DNA of 64,000 nt, taken from the NCBI GenBank assembly GCA_021154885.1, contig JAJKHS010000053.1, positions 53,931 through 117,930 on the forward strand, read 5' to 3'. Below, piece after piece: positions 8,075 to 16,234 of the stretch (its first letter is position 1; every line of letters begins with the position of its first letter). The stretch comes from Thermoanaerobaculum sp. GTDB taxonomy: Bacteria > Acidobacteriota > Thermoanaerobaculia > Multivoradales > UBA5704. The translations under genes and the position numbers were made by a program. The notes beneath the pieces were generated by a model, which was not told the DNA's origin, did not search any database, and worked only from the letters and a program-made list of their open reading frames with translations.

Positions 8075-8706
8075 GCTGGGCCTGCCGCCGCTTCCGCGCC
8101 CGCTTTGCTCCGGGCGTCGCCTCGCCGCACCGCCGGGCCTGCCCGGCCTGCGACGCCTATGCCGCCGCGGTCGAGCAGGCCACCGGGGTCCGTCTGCCCC
8201 TTCCTCCCAGTCTGCAACGCAATCTGCGGGCCCTGGTCGCACCCGAGCCCGGAGCCGTCCTGCCGTTCCCCGTGCCGCGGTTGCCGGTGCCGGACGCCCT
8301 CGCCACGCGGCTGCGGTCGCTCGCGCAGCCCGCCCGCCCGGCGCCCCCGGAATGGGTGCGCAGCCCGCGCCTGGCCATCGCCGCGAGTGTGATCCTGGCA
8401 CTGCTCCTGGGTCCGGTCCTCGCCGGAGCCGCCGACCGCGGCGAGCAGGCGCTGCGCCTCGCCCATCAGCTCGCCCACCGGGAGGTGGCCCCGCTCCTCG
8501 AGGACGCCGGCACGCGGAGCCGCAAGGAGCTGACGCGTCTGCGGCTCGCCGCCGGCGCGGCTCGCGAGACCGCGACTCAGTCCATGAACCGTCTCCGCGC
8601 CGGGATCTCCAACCTCTCGGGCCGGTTGTCCACCGTTGTATCCGAACACTTCACAAACCTGGGCCCGCGGCATGAGACCGGCGGGCCCTCTAGGAGATCG
8701 CGATGA
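8068..8706 (+). CDS. anti-sigma factor with zinc-finger motif
   Basis: A 212-residue membrane protein translationally coupled to the ECF sigma gene (7-bp overlap) and to the next gene (ATGA overlap). The N-terminus has the ZAS-type H-x3-C-x2-C motif (His21, Cys25, Cys28), which binds sigma in the family. A single membrane segment (LAIAASVILALLLGPVLAGA, about 102-121) is followed by a helical outer domain (about 125-200) likely to sense envelope signals. Family membership comes from motif plus operon, since the sequence outside the motif is not conserved. Confidence 0.75.
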   Translation: MLSWACRRFRARFAPGVASPHRRACPACDAYAAAVEQATGVRLPLPPSLQRNLRALVAPEPGAVLPFPVPRLPVPDALATRLRSLAQPARPAPPEWVRSPRLAIAASVILALLLGPVLAGAADRGEQALRLAHQLAHREVAPLLEDAGTRSRKELTRLRLAAGAARETATQSMNRLRAGISNLSGRLSTVVSEHFTNLGPRHETGGPSRRSR

Positions 8707-9263
8707 ATCCTGCAGAGAACTGGCATACCCAATCCGGTGCCGCCGAAACCGAGACGCCGGCGCCCGCCCCGACTCTTCCCGCCGCCGCCGTCGCACCGCC
8801 CGTCCTGCGCAAGAACCCCGGCCTGGCCGCCCTCCTCTCCCTGGTTCCGGGGATGGGCAACGTCTACAACGGCCTCTACCTGCGGGGGATCACCTTCTTC
8901 CTCCTCATCGCCAGCCTGATCACCATCGTCGCCCGCGGCAACCACGATCTCTTCGGGATGGCGATCGCCTTCTTCTGGATCTTCAACGTCATCGACGCCT
9001 ACCGCCAAGCGACGCTGATCAACTACGGCTATGCCCAGGACCTCGGTCTGGTCGATCTGCCCCGTTACCCACGGGCCAGCCAGGGCGGCCTGGCGGCGGG
9101 GATCCTCCTGACTCTGATCGGCCTCTTCGCGGTGCTCGATCAGTACTTCAACGTCCGCCTCGACTGGCTCTTGGACTTCTGGCCCTTCGCCCTCGTCGTC
9201 GCCGGTGTCTGGCTGATCTGGGGCGCCCTCCGCGACCGGCGCCGGGGCCTGGGGGAAAAATGA
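8703..9263 (+). CDS. multi-pass membrane protein (TM2/LiaI-like)
   Basis: A 186-residue integral membrane protein and third gene of the sigma operon, with its ATG overlapping the previous TGA. After a Pro/Ala-rich N-terminus come a TM2-like pair (AALLSLVPGMGNVYNGLYLR and a second hydrophobic helix), a charged loop, and two further helices including LLDFWPFALVVAGVWLIWG, which resembles the LiaI/LiaF transmembrane region (DUF5668). These families are tied to envelope-stress circuits, consistent with the sigma/anti-sigma neighbours. Confidence 0.75.
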   Translation: MNPAENWHTQSGAAETETPAPAPTLPAAAVAPPVLRKNPGLAALLSLVPGMGNVYNGLYLRGITFFLLIASLITIVARGNHDLFGMAIAFFWIFNVIDAYRQATLINYGYAQDLGLVDLPRYPRASQGGLAAGILLTLIGLFAVLDQYFNVRLDWLLDFWPFALVVAGVWLIWGALRDRRRGLGEK

Positions 9264-9359
9264 CGTAAAGGATCAGCCCCTGATCGTTTCTCCTGGCCCG
9301 GACCTTGCAGTACCGGCTGTGACATGAGTCAACCGGGTCAAACTACAAAGGAGAACATC

Positions 9360-9548
9360 ATGGGAATCGGACAGGACGGAGACAGGAACGTCGTCAAGGG
9401 CGCCGGCAAGCAGGCCGAAGGCAAGGTGAACGAAGTGGCCGGAGCCGCCAAGGGCGATCTCGGTCAGGAGCTCGGCGGCAAGGTGGAAAAGAACGTCGGC
9501 AAGGCGCAGGAGAAGGTCGGAAGCGGCGAACAGAGGGCCGCGAGATAA
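9360..9548 (+). CDS. CsbD-family stress protein
   Basis: A 62-residue hydrophilic protein of the CsbD family, small abundant stress-response proteins of unknown molecular function. The repeated KGxxKQAEGKVNE and KGDLGQELGGKVEKNVGKAQ segments are characteristic. I chose the ATG at 9360 (MGIGQDGDRN) because AAAGGAG lies just upstream; the in-frame ATG at 9324 has no ribosome site. It is followed by another small stress-type membrane gene. Confidence 0.8.
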   Translation: MGIGQDGDRNVVKGAGKQAEGKVNEVAGAAKGDLGQELGGKVEKNVGKAQEKVGSGEQRAAR

Positions 9549-9583
9549 CGACGCCACCTCTCTTTATATAAGGAGAAACGACC

Positions 9584-9733
9584 ATGCTCTTGATGATTGC
9601 TCTGGTTCTGCTGGTGCTGTGGGCACTCGGCCTTTTCGCTTTCCACGTCACCACCGGACTGATCCACCTCCTTCTGGTCATCGCCGTCGTCGTGGCGATT
9701 GTCCACCTCATCCAGGGCAGACGCGTCGTCTGA
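9584..9733 (+). CDS. lmo0937-family small membrane protein
   Basis: A 49-residue membrane protein consisting almost entirely of two hydrophobic helices (MLLMIALVLLVLWALGLFAF and IHLLLVIAVVVAIVHLIQ) ending in GRRVV. This matches the lmo0937/DUF5670 family, which often sits beside CsbD genes in stress regulons. The ATG at 9584 follows AAGGAGAAACGACC. The gene is 35 bp behind csbD-like, so a two-gene stress operon is likely. Confidence 0.75.
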   Translation: MLLMIALVLLVLWALGLFAFHVTTGLIHLLLVIAVVVAIVHLIQGRRVV

Positions 9734-9794
9734 GCGCGCCTGGGTCTTCTCGGCCGTCACCCCTCCGGTGTGGACCGGCGGGGTGGATGGTCAT

Positions 9795-10379
9795 TCATCC
9801 CGGCTTGTTACAGAGATCCAGCACGACTTCCACCCGCCGGTTCTTCTGGCGCCCCGCCGGATCGTCCGCGCCGTCGGGCTTCGTGTTGGGAGCCACCGGG
9901 CGCCGCTTGCCCCACCCTTTCGTGGGCGTGGCCGCGGGCAAGGCGCCGTGCGCCGCGAGCCAGTCCTTGACGGTCTGCGCCCGTTTTTCGCTCAGCGTCT
10001 GATTGTAGGCGTCGTTGCCCTTCGCGTCGGTATGGCCCTCCACCGTCGCCGGGTGCTTGCCGGCCTTGGCGAGGAGCGGCGCCAGGGCTTTCAGGGTCTC
10101 CTCGGCGTCCGGCGTCAGCGTCGATTTGTCGAATTCGAAGAGCGCATCCGAACCCACCAGGAAGCGCTGGGTGCATTTCGCCCCCTCGGTGCGGATCGCC
10201 TGGATGCCTTTGGGCACCTGGATCTCGCCGGGTTTCTGCCATGGGCCGGTGGGCTTCTGGATCTCGCCGGGCGTCTGCCACTTGTCGCGCGGCTTCTGGA
10301 TCTCGTACTGCGCGGTGGCCGGCACGGCGAACAGGATGAGCGCTGCAACGGCCAGCCCGCTGCGGGTGAGGCGAATCAT
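9795..10379 (-). CDS. OmpA-family outer-membrane protein with short Pro/Trp repeats
   Basis: A 194-residue exported protein. After the signal peptide come near-repeats of the type IQKPxxxWQxPGE (residues about 27-58: IQKPRDKWQTPGE, IQKPTGPWQKPGE, IQVPKG), then an OmpA C-terminal peptidoglycan-binding domain. The domain shows DALFEFDKSTLTPDAEETL, VEGHTDAKGNDAYNQTLSEKRA (as two parts) and a C-terminal QKNRRVEVVLD. It likely tethers the outer membrane to peptidoglycan. It is convergent with the small stress genes and divergent from the deaminase. Confidence 0.85.
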   Translation of the reverse strand: MIRLTRSGLAVAALILFAVPATAQYEIQKPRDKWQTPGEIQKPTGPWQKPGEIQVPKGIQAIRTEGAKCTQRFLVGSDALFEFDKSTLTPDAEETLKALAPLLAKAGKHPATVEGHTDAKGNDAYNQTLSEKRAQTVKDWLAAHGALPAATPTKGWGKRRPVAPNTKPDGADDPAGRQKNRRVEVVLDLCNKPG

Positions 10380-10436
10380 GAGTCATCCCTCCTCGGAATC
10401 GTGCTGATACTCTAGCCGAATTCTGAGGAGATCGTC

Positions 10437-10886
10437 ATGGACCATCAGCACTTCATGCGACTGGCCTACCAGCAGGCCCTCGCGTCGTACCAGGAGGGAG
10501 GGCTCCCCATCGGCGCCGTCCTGACGAAAGACGGGGAGGTCCTGGCCGCCGGTCACAACCGGCGCATTCAGGACGGCGACCCAATAGCGCACGGCGAAAT
10601 GGACTGCCTGCGCAAAGCGGGCCGGCGGCCCGACTACGCGGGGACTGTCCTGTACACGACCTTGAGCCCGTGCATGATGTGCTCGGGCACCGTGCTGCAA
10701 TTTGGCATTCCCGCCGTGGTGATCGGCGAAGACCGGAACTTTCCCGGCAATCCGGACTTCCTGCGCTCCCACGGCGTCGAGGTCGTCCTGCTCCAGGACC
10801 CCGACTGCATCGCGCTGATGCGACGCTTCATCGTCGAGCGGCCCGAGCTGTGGGACGAGGACATCGCGGGGCGCGAAACGGTCTAA
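10437..10886 (+). CDS. cytosine/nucleoside deaminase (Fcy1-like)
   Basis: A 149-residue zinc deaminase of the cytidine/deoxycytidylate deaminase superfamily. Zinc ligands and the catalytic Glu are in HGEMDCL (about residue 49) and SPCMMCSG (about 79-86). Compared from memory with yeast cytosine deaminase Fcy1, several blocks coincide: EGGLPIGAVL, LYTTLSPCMMC, VVIGEDRNFPGNPDFL and the tail FIVERPELWDEDI. This suggests cytosine rather than tRNA or guanine as substrate, but isocytosine or other pyrimidines remain possible. It is monocistronic by spacing. Confidence 0.8.
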   Translation: MDHQHFMRLAYQQALASYQEGGLPIGAVLTKDGEVLAAGHNRRIQDGDPIAHGEMDCLRKAGRRPDYAGTVLYTTLSPCMMCSGTVLQFGIPAVVIGEDRNFPGNPDFLRSHGVEVVLLQDPDCIALMRRFIVERPELWDEDIAGRETV

Positions 10887-10990
10887 CGATCTGAAGGGAG
10901 CGGCCCGGAACTTTCCTTCCTCTCCTGCGTACTCCTCCGGCAGAACCAATTTGGCGGCCGGCCATGCCACGCCTTGAGAGGAGACCCTGG

Positions 10991-12541
10991 ATGCTTGTCA
11001 AATCCCCTCTGCGGATTGTCTTCCTGCTGCTTCTGTTCCTGACTCCGGCGTTGCTGCCGGCCGAGGCGCCGCCGGCCAAGCCGGGCGAGGCGAAGAAGGA
11101 GGAGGAGAAGAAACCGCCGGTGATGCCAGAGGAGCGGTCGTCGGTGACGAAGCACTCGATCACTCTCGACGGCAAGAAGATCGACTACACCGCGACCGCT
11201 GCCAACTACCTCATGAAGGACGAGGACGGCACCCCCAAGGCGTCGATTTTCTACGTCGCCTACACCCGGGACGGGATGAAGGACCCCGGCGACCGGCCGG
11301 TCACCTTCAGCTTCAACGGCGGCCCGGGAGCGGCGGCGGTGTGGGTGCAGATGGGAGCGTTCGGGCCGCGGATCGTGGAGCGGACGGACGAGGGGATGAG
11401 CCTGCCGCAGCCCGGGCGGTTGGTGGACAACGAGTTCTCGATCCTCGACGTCACCGACCTGGTGTTCATCGATCCGGTGTCGACCGGTTACAGCCGGACG
11501 GTGCCGGGCGTCGACGCCAAGCTGTACCACGGCATCCGCCCCGACATCGAGTCGGTGGGCGAGTTCATCCGCCTCTGGACCACCCGCAACGAGCGCTGGG
11601 CCTCGCCCAAGTTCCTGGCCGGCGAGAGCTACGGCACCACCCGCTCGGCCGGTCTCTCCGAGTTCCTCCAGTCGCGCTACGGCATGGATTTGAACGGCAT
11701 CGTCCTCGTCTCCTCGGTCCTCAACTGGCAGGCCATCCTCTTCGGGCCCGGCAACGACATGCCGTACGTCAGTTATCTGCCGACCTATGCGGCGTCCGCC
11801 TGGTACCACAAGAAGCTGCCGCCCGAGCTCTCGGGCGACCTCGAGAAGACCCTGCGCGAGGTCGAGAATTTCGCCACGCACGACTACGCCCAGGCGTTGA
11901 TGGAGGGGGATGCCCTGCCAGCCGCGCGACGCCAGGAGATCGCAACCAGGGTGGCGCGTTACACCGGCCTCTCCGTCGACTACGTGCTGCGCGCGAACCT
12001 GCGCATCGAGATCGAGCGTTTCTGCAAAGAGCTGTTGAGAAGCGAAGGGAAGATCATCGGCCGCCTCGACAGCCGCTTCACCGGCTGGGACATCGACTCC
12101 GCGGGCGAGAACCCGGAATACGATCCCGCCAGCACCGCCACCGACGGCCCCTATGTCGCGATGCTCAACGACTATCTGCGCCGCGAGCTTGGCTACAAGG
12201 ACGACCACATCTACGAGCGGCTGGCCCAGGTCTTCCCCTGGACCACGGCCGGCTACGAATTCCGCTACCCCTATCTCTCGGAAGCCCTGCGTCAGGCCAT
12301 GGTCCGCAACCCCGACCTCCAGGTGCTCGTCACCTCCGGCCACTACGATCTCGCGACTCCCTACTTCGACGCCGTTCATACCGCCAGCCACCTCGGCCTG
12401 CCGGAGGCGCTCCGCAGCCACATGAAGCTGACGACCTACGACGCCGGCCACATGATGTACATCCGCCGCGCCGATCATCAGAAGCTCAAGAAGGAGATCG
12501 CGGACTTCATCCGCGCGACGTCGGCGGCGAAGAGGAAGTAG
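10991..12541 (+). CDS. serine carboxypeptidase S10 family peptidase
   Basis: A 516-residue exported peptidase. The ATG at 10991 gives a signal peptide (SPLRIVFLLLLFLTPALLPA) and follows GAGAGGAGACC; an upstream frame start at 10964 would precede it with arginines. S10 landmarks are in order: FNGGPGAAAVW (oxyanion region), GESYGTTRSAGL (nucleophile Ser in G-E-S-Y-G), the Asp region SGHYDLATPYFD and the His region DAGHMMYIRR. It probably trims peptides in the periplasm or outside the cell. The next gene (AhpD-like) starts 23 bp downstream on the same strand and may be co-transcribed. Confidence 0.85.
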   Translation: MLVKSPLRIVFLLLLFLTPALLPAEAPPAKPGEAKKEEEKKPPVMPEERSSVTKHSITLDGKKIDYTATAANYLMKDEDGTPKASIFYVAYTRDGMKDPGDRPVTFSFNGGPGAAAVWVQMGAFGPRIVERTDEGMSLPQPGRLVDNEFSILDVTDLVFIDPVSTGYSRTVPGVDAKLYHGIRPDIESVGEFIRLWTTRNERWASPKFLAGESYGTTRSAGLSEFLQSRYGMDLNGIVLVSSVLNWQAILFGPGNDMPYVSYLPTYAASAWYHKKLPPELSGDLEKTLREVENFATHDYAQALMEGDALPAARRQEIATRVARYTGLSVDYVLRANLRIEIERFCKELLRSEGKIIGRLDSRFTGWDIDSAGENPEYDPASTATDGPYVAMLNDYLRRELGYKDDHIYERLAQVFPWTTAGYEFRYPYLSEALRQAMVRNPDLQVLVTSGHYDLATPYFDAVHTASHLGLPEALRSHMKLTTYDAGHMMYIRRADHQKLKKEIADFIRATSAAKRK

Positions 12542-12564
12542 TATCCGCGAGAGAGGAGTCGCCC

Positions 12565-13170
12565 ATGTTTCAGGACCCCCAGCAAGCCTTCATCAAGCTG
12601 CCCACGCCGGAGGAGCTGCGCGCCCGGCCGGCGGGCCCGAAGCCCTCGTCCTACAACTTCGGATTCCCCTCCGGGATGGGGCGCCTGCTCGCCGCGCACG
12701 AGCGCATCGGCCGTGCCATGCAGGGGGCTTTCTACGAGATCATGTTTGCGCCGGGAGCGCTCACCCGCGCCGAAAGGGAGATGCTCGCGGCCGTGGCCTC
12801 CGCGGCCCAGGACTGCGAATACTGAACGCAGTCTCACGCAGAGTTTCTGCGTGTCGAGGACAACGACGCCGCCCTGGTCGACGCCATCAAGCAGCACCGC
12901 TGGCGCGAGCTGCCGGACCTGACGCCGCGCCAGCGCGCCCTCTGCACCGTGGCCGAGAAGCTGACCCTGGAGCCCACCCGCATGACCGCCGCCGACTGGC
13001 AGCCCCTGCGCGACCTCGGGCTCGACGATCAGGGCCTGCTGGAGGCCGCGCACGTCATCGCCATCTTCAACTACTTCCCGCGCCTGGCGGATGGCTTCGG
13101 CCTGGTGCCGGACCCGCAAGTGCAGGAGGCCGGGAGGACCGGCGTGCCGCTGCGGCCGGCGGGTGCCTGA
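12565..13170 (+). CDS. AhpD-like (CMD family) peroxidase-related protein, probable selenoprotein with in-frame UGA
   Basis: Read straight through a single TGA at 12823-12825, this frame encodes a 201-residue carboxymuconolactone-decarboxylase/AhpD-fold protein of the peroxidase-related type. The N-terminal part reaches AAVASAAQDCEY; after the TGA it continues TQSHAEFLRVEDNDAALV and ends with the family-typical HVIAIFNYFPRLADGFGLV. The TGA falls exactly on the second Cys of the C-x-x-C-x3-H redox centre, giving C-E-Y-U-T-Q-S-H. A perfect 8-bp hairpin at the expected distance follows (separate entry). AhpD-like selenoproteins are an established bacterial class. Without Sec insertion the product would be an 86-residue fragment lacking the active site. 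A TGC-to-TGA mutation or sequencing error is the alternative. No sel genes lie in the window. Confidence 0.75.
12826..12853 (+). promoter_or_regulatory. candidate bacterial SECIS element
   Basis: Immediately 3' of the in-frame UGA (12823-12825), CACGCAGA (12835-12842) pairs perfectly with TCTGCGTG (12846-12853), closing a GTT loop (12843-12845). The loop starts 17 nt after the UGA and has G as its first base. Both features fit the known bacterial SECIS rules (loop about 16-37 nt downstream, G among the first loop bases), which allow SelB to deliver Sec-tRNA. Confidence 0.65.
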
Positions 13171-13284
13171 TCTCGCCCCCTGGGACCGCCGGCGTCCCGC
13201 CGGCCACTAATTTGGATCAGGAGGGCGGCGGGACGCTGTCCCAGGGTATGGTAGATTTCACCAAGACGAGGAGAGCACCCGGCG

Positions 13285-13629
13285 ATGCAAGCACACAGAA
13301 TTCATCTCGTAGTCCCAGAAAATCACCGCGCGACGATTGAGTTTCCGGCGACGATCCCCTCTGGTCCGGTGGAGCTGATCGTGCTCGTGCCGCCGGCCGC
13401 AGAAAGGAGGGAGCGGGCCGAGACTCCGCCAGGTCGAGGGAGCCTTGCGGCCTTGGCCGCCGAGTTGGCCCAGGAGTCAAAGCCGTTCCGGGAGCTGACG
13501 CTGGAGGAACGAAAGGCGCGTCTCCAGCGCCTGAGAGGGGCGGGTCGCGGGTTGACGTCGGGGAGCGAAGAGTTCGCGAAACAGAAACTCGAGGAAATCG
13601 AGATCGAGGAGCGGAAATTTGGCCGCTGA
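13285..13629 (+). CDS. antitoxin of a VapBC-type pair
   Basis: A 114-residue protein. The N-terminal HRIHLVVPENHRATIEFPAT resembles the beta-rich start of antitoxins that pair with PIN toxins. A charged helical C-terminal half (LTLEERKARLQRLRGAGR and EEFAKQKLEEIEIEERKF) would wrap the toxin. Its stop codon overlaps the start of the PIN toxin gene by 11 bp, which is the main support for the call. DNA binding and autoregulation are inferred from the family. Confidence 0.65.
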   Translation: MQAHRIHLVVPENHRATIEFPATIPSGPVELIVLVPPAAERRERAETPPGRGSLAALAAELAQESKPFRELTLEERKARLQRLRGAGRGLTSGSEEFAKQKLEEIEIEERKFGR

Positions 13630-14035
13630 GTCGGTCTTCGTCTTCGACGCCTGTGCCCTGATCGCTATTCTGGAGAATGAGCCCGGAGCGGACATGGTGG
13701 CGCAACTGCTGCAAGAGCCGGCAAACCGCTGTCTCATCCATGCCGTTAGTGCCTGTGAGGTCTACTACGATCTCTACCGCCGCGGGTCCGTTGACGAGGC
13801 GGATACCCTGGCCGCGATCTTTGCTGAATATGGCCTCGAGCTCGTCGAGACGCTGCCTTCAGACCTCTGGCGTACTGCCGGGAATCTCAAAGCCGAATGG
13901 CGGCGCGTTTCGTTGGCCGACTGCTTTGCGCTCGCCCTGGCGATCCGGGAAAAGGGAGCTCTGGTAACCAGCGACCATCACGAGCTCGATCCCATTGCCA
14001 AAGCCGAGGTCTGCCCGATCCGGTTCATTCGATAA
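13619..14035 (+). CDS. PIN-domain toxin (VapC-like)
   Basis: A 138-residue PIN-fold ribonuclease. The acidic metal-binding residues are visible: VFDACALIAILENE (first Asp), the Glu in SACEVYYDLY (about residue 44), SLADCFALALA (third Asp, about 98) and VTSDHHELDPIA (about 117). The start is TTG at 13619, inside the antitoxin gene and in the only open frame, so the pair is translationally coupled. It would cleave RNA when free of antitoxin. Confidence 0.8.
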   Translation: MAAESVFVFDACALIAILENEPGADMVAQLLQEPANRCLIHAVSACEVYYDLYRRGSVDEADTLAAIFAEYGLELVETLPSDLWRTAGNLKAEWRRVSLADCFALALAIREKGALVTSDHHELDPIAKAEVCPIRFIR

Positions 14036-14052
14036 CAGAGACCCTCCATCGA

Positions 14053-15104
14053 TCACCACCTCTTCGCCGCCTCAAACGCATCAGCCAGTTCCCCGTCCCG
14101 CCGGTGGTATCCATGCTTCTCGATCAACCGGCGGGCCTCCTCCAAGGCAGCGCGGTCGCGGAAGAGGCGGGCGCGGTAGAGCTGGATGTCGGCCTGAAAC
14201 AGCGGCATCGGTCCCCGCTCGGCGATCTCCCAGGCTTCGTCCAGGTCCGCCTGGCAGCCCGGCTCGTCGCCCGAAAAACATCTCAGCCAGGCACGCGTTA
14301 GCAGGCCACGCGGGAGGTGGCTCACATCGCCTGCCGCGCGAAGACCGGCGGCGGCGGTGATGTGCTCGAGTGCGGCTTGCGGTATGGACAAGGTAGGGAG
14401 GGCCTTGTACAACGTGGCTCGGGCCAAGGTCAAGTGATCCAGGGCAATATCGAGGAGCCAACGGTTGTCTTCAGCGATCGTGAGGGCATAGGCGGCTCGT
14501 TCAATGACGGCGTCGCAGGCTGTAAAGGATACCGTAAGTGGAACAAAGAGGCAGCGTTGCCACGCCGCGCGTTCCCCGTCGGACAGCAGGAGATCGCAGT
14601 GCATGAAGCCTTGGATTGAGTAGAGCCGGGGACACTCCGGCTGATACGCTGCCTGCCGCGACTCGGAGTCCTCGAATAGACACTGTGACTCGGCGCGACG
14701 GCCCGCTTGGTGAAGGCTGTCGGCCAATCTGACGCGCTTGGTAATTTTTCCAAACGCGCTCTCGCCACCGTCGGCAAACGTCACCGCCTGCTTGGCTGCG
14801 GTCACCGCCACGGACACCTCACCGCGCGTGAGTTCCAGATCGCTTAAGTTGCTGGCCATGCTCGCGGCCCCTTCCAGTCGTCTTGCTCAACGGCCATTCC
14901 AGTCCGGCCCGCATCGGCTCGACCGCCTCGGTCAGCCGGCCCAGGGCTCCCAGGCTGTAGCCCGCCTCGTTGAGCAGCCACGTTTGGTCGGCGGAGGTGA
15001 AGTTTGGCGCGAGGGTCGTCCACGGCGTCGCGAAGAAGCTCACGCTGACGAGATTCCGGCAGCGACTTGAGACGCCGCAGCATCTCGTAGCGATCCATGC
15101 TCAT
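14053..15104 (-). pseudogene. TPR-like SEFIR-partner gene, frameshifted
   Basis: The region encodes one recognisable protein spread over three minus-strand frames. The start (MSMDRYEMLRRLKSLPESRQ, from 15104) is in frame A. The block SFFATPWTTLAPNF and NEAGYSLGALGRLTEAVEPM is in frame B (about 15040-14897). MAVEQDDWKG returns to frame A (about 14895-14866). From MASNLSDLELTRGEV (14859) to 14053 the frame is C: a long TPR-like helical domain with LADSLHQAGRRAESQCLF and LTRAWLRCFSGDEPGCQ. Three indels are needed, two of them single missing bases next to A or G runs. Its ATG overlaps the SEFIR stop, so the pair formed an operon. It is either a decayed gene or a consensus error. Confidence 0.7.
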
Positions 15105-15919
15105 CGGCGATTTCTCTTCAGCCGCTGAATCTCCTGCCGCAGCCGGGCAGACCCGTCGTCGTGAACGCGCACGACGGTCAGCAGGTCGATCGCCCGGGTC
15201 GACTGAGGAGCCGGTTTCGCAGAGACCGCGCTGTTGGCGTCGAATCGGAAGACCAGCTCGTCAAACCACGCAGGCGGGAGACGCTTCAATTCTTCGAGCA
15301 GGTCCGCCTCGGTGGGTGCCGCGCCAGGACCAGGAAACCTCGATCGCACCCGTCGAGACTTCAAGGGCGGACGAACGGAGAAGTCCTCGTCCAGTCCCCT
15401 GAGGGAAGAGAGCTCACCCCGCATCTCCACGACGTCGCCGAGCGGTGGTTTCTCGACAGCCAGTTGATGAGTCAGCTCGCGGTAGAGCGTCTTGTAGCCG
15501 GCGTCTGAAAAATCGAAGGCGGTGATCAGGTAGTACGAGGAGCTTTTCAACGGGCGCGGGATATGCGGCTCCTCCGTACGATCGAAAACGACGGGGATGA
15601 ACCTCGCGTTGCCCTTCTGATCGTAGAGATAACTGTAGATGACGCTGCCTTCCCAGAACACGCCGCGGCCCTCGTCGGCCGGGACCTTCCCTTCGATGCG
15701 GTTGAGATAGGTCTGCGTGCAGACCACGATCACGAATTCAGAGTTTTCTGGCCGAAGCTGCTCCTCGCACCACCGCGGCCAGCCCTGGGGAGGGCGGGTC
15801 TCGTATTGATCCAGCTCGGCGTCGACGCCGTGCTTGCGAAGCTGATTGGCGAGCCCCAACACCCGTTGCGAGTGCTGTTCGCTGTCGTGGCTGTAGCTGA
15901 TGAAGGTCCTGGTCGGCAT
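15101..15919 (-). CDS. SEFIR-domain (TIR-like) protein
   Basis: A 272-residue protein with an N-terminal SEFIR domain (residues about 3-150): TFISYSHDSEQHSQRVLGLA, the box-2-like DQYETRPPQGWPRWCEEQL, and FVIVVCTQTYLNRIEG. The C-terminal part is charged and helical. The ATG at 15919 was chosen because the frame upstream to 16249 merely translates the 42-bp tandem repeat. SEFIR/TIR domains in bacteria often signal or deplete NAD in immunity. The gene is coupled by a 4-bp overlap to the frameshifted TPR gene, suggesting a sensor/effector pair of defence type. NADase activity is not established. Confidence 0.75.
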   Translation of the reverse strand: MPTRTFISYSHDSEQHSQRVLGLANQLRKHGVDAELDQYETRPPQGWPRWCEEQLRPENSEFVIVVCTQTYLNRIEGKVPADEGRGVFWEGSVIYSYLYDQKGNARFIPVVFDRTEEPHIPRPLKSSSYYLITAFDFSDAGYKTLYRELTHQLAVEKPPLGDVVEMRGELSSLRGLDEDFSVRPPLKSRRVRSRFPGPGAAPTEADLLEELKRLPPAWFDELVFRFDANSAVSAKPAPQSTRAIDLLTVVRVHDDGSARLRQEIQRLKRNRR

Positions 15920-16066
15920 CGTCGAGTCCCTGGCGCTCCAATTCAACTTCAACTCTCTAGAGTATGACAGCTTCTCCTGGGGAGAAGGCCGGCGGGACGC
16001 CAGCGGTCCCAGGGGGCGAGCGGGGGGAAGGCTGGGATGAGCGGGGCACCGGTTTTCCCCAGCCCT

Positions 16067-16234
16067 CCGGAGCGTCTCCCCAGCGGGGAGAGGCCCGTAC
16101 CCGCTCATCCGGAGTCTGTCCCCAGTGGGGAGAGGGCCGTACCCACTCCTCCGGAGTGTCTCCCGAGTGGGGAGGGGCCTGTACCAGCTCGTATGGGACG
16201 TCTCCCCCATTGGGGAGAGGCGCGCGTACCCGCT
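16067..16234 (+). repeat. tandem array of four 42-bp hairpin repeats
   Basis: Four diverged copies with an exact 42-bp period start at 16067, 16109, 16151 and 16193. Each unit carries a palindromic core such as CTCCCCAGCGGGGAG (unit 1), TCCCCAGTGGGGA (unit 2) and TCCCCCATTGGGGA (unit 4), with the loops varying while the stems are kept. The array fills the divergent gap (15920-16347) between the SEFIR gene and an acetyltransferase gene. No gene is visible in that gap. Confidence 0.75.

Noticed and set aside
12823..12825. Alternative genetic code with UGA read as an amino acid throughout
   Set aside because: TGA is the normal stop of many intact genes in the window, so the UGA in the AhpD-like gene needs a local explanation.
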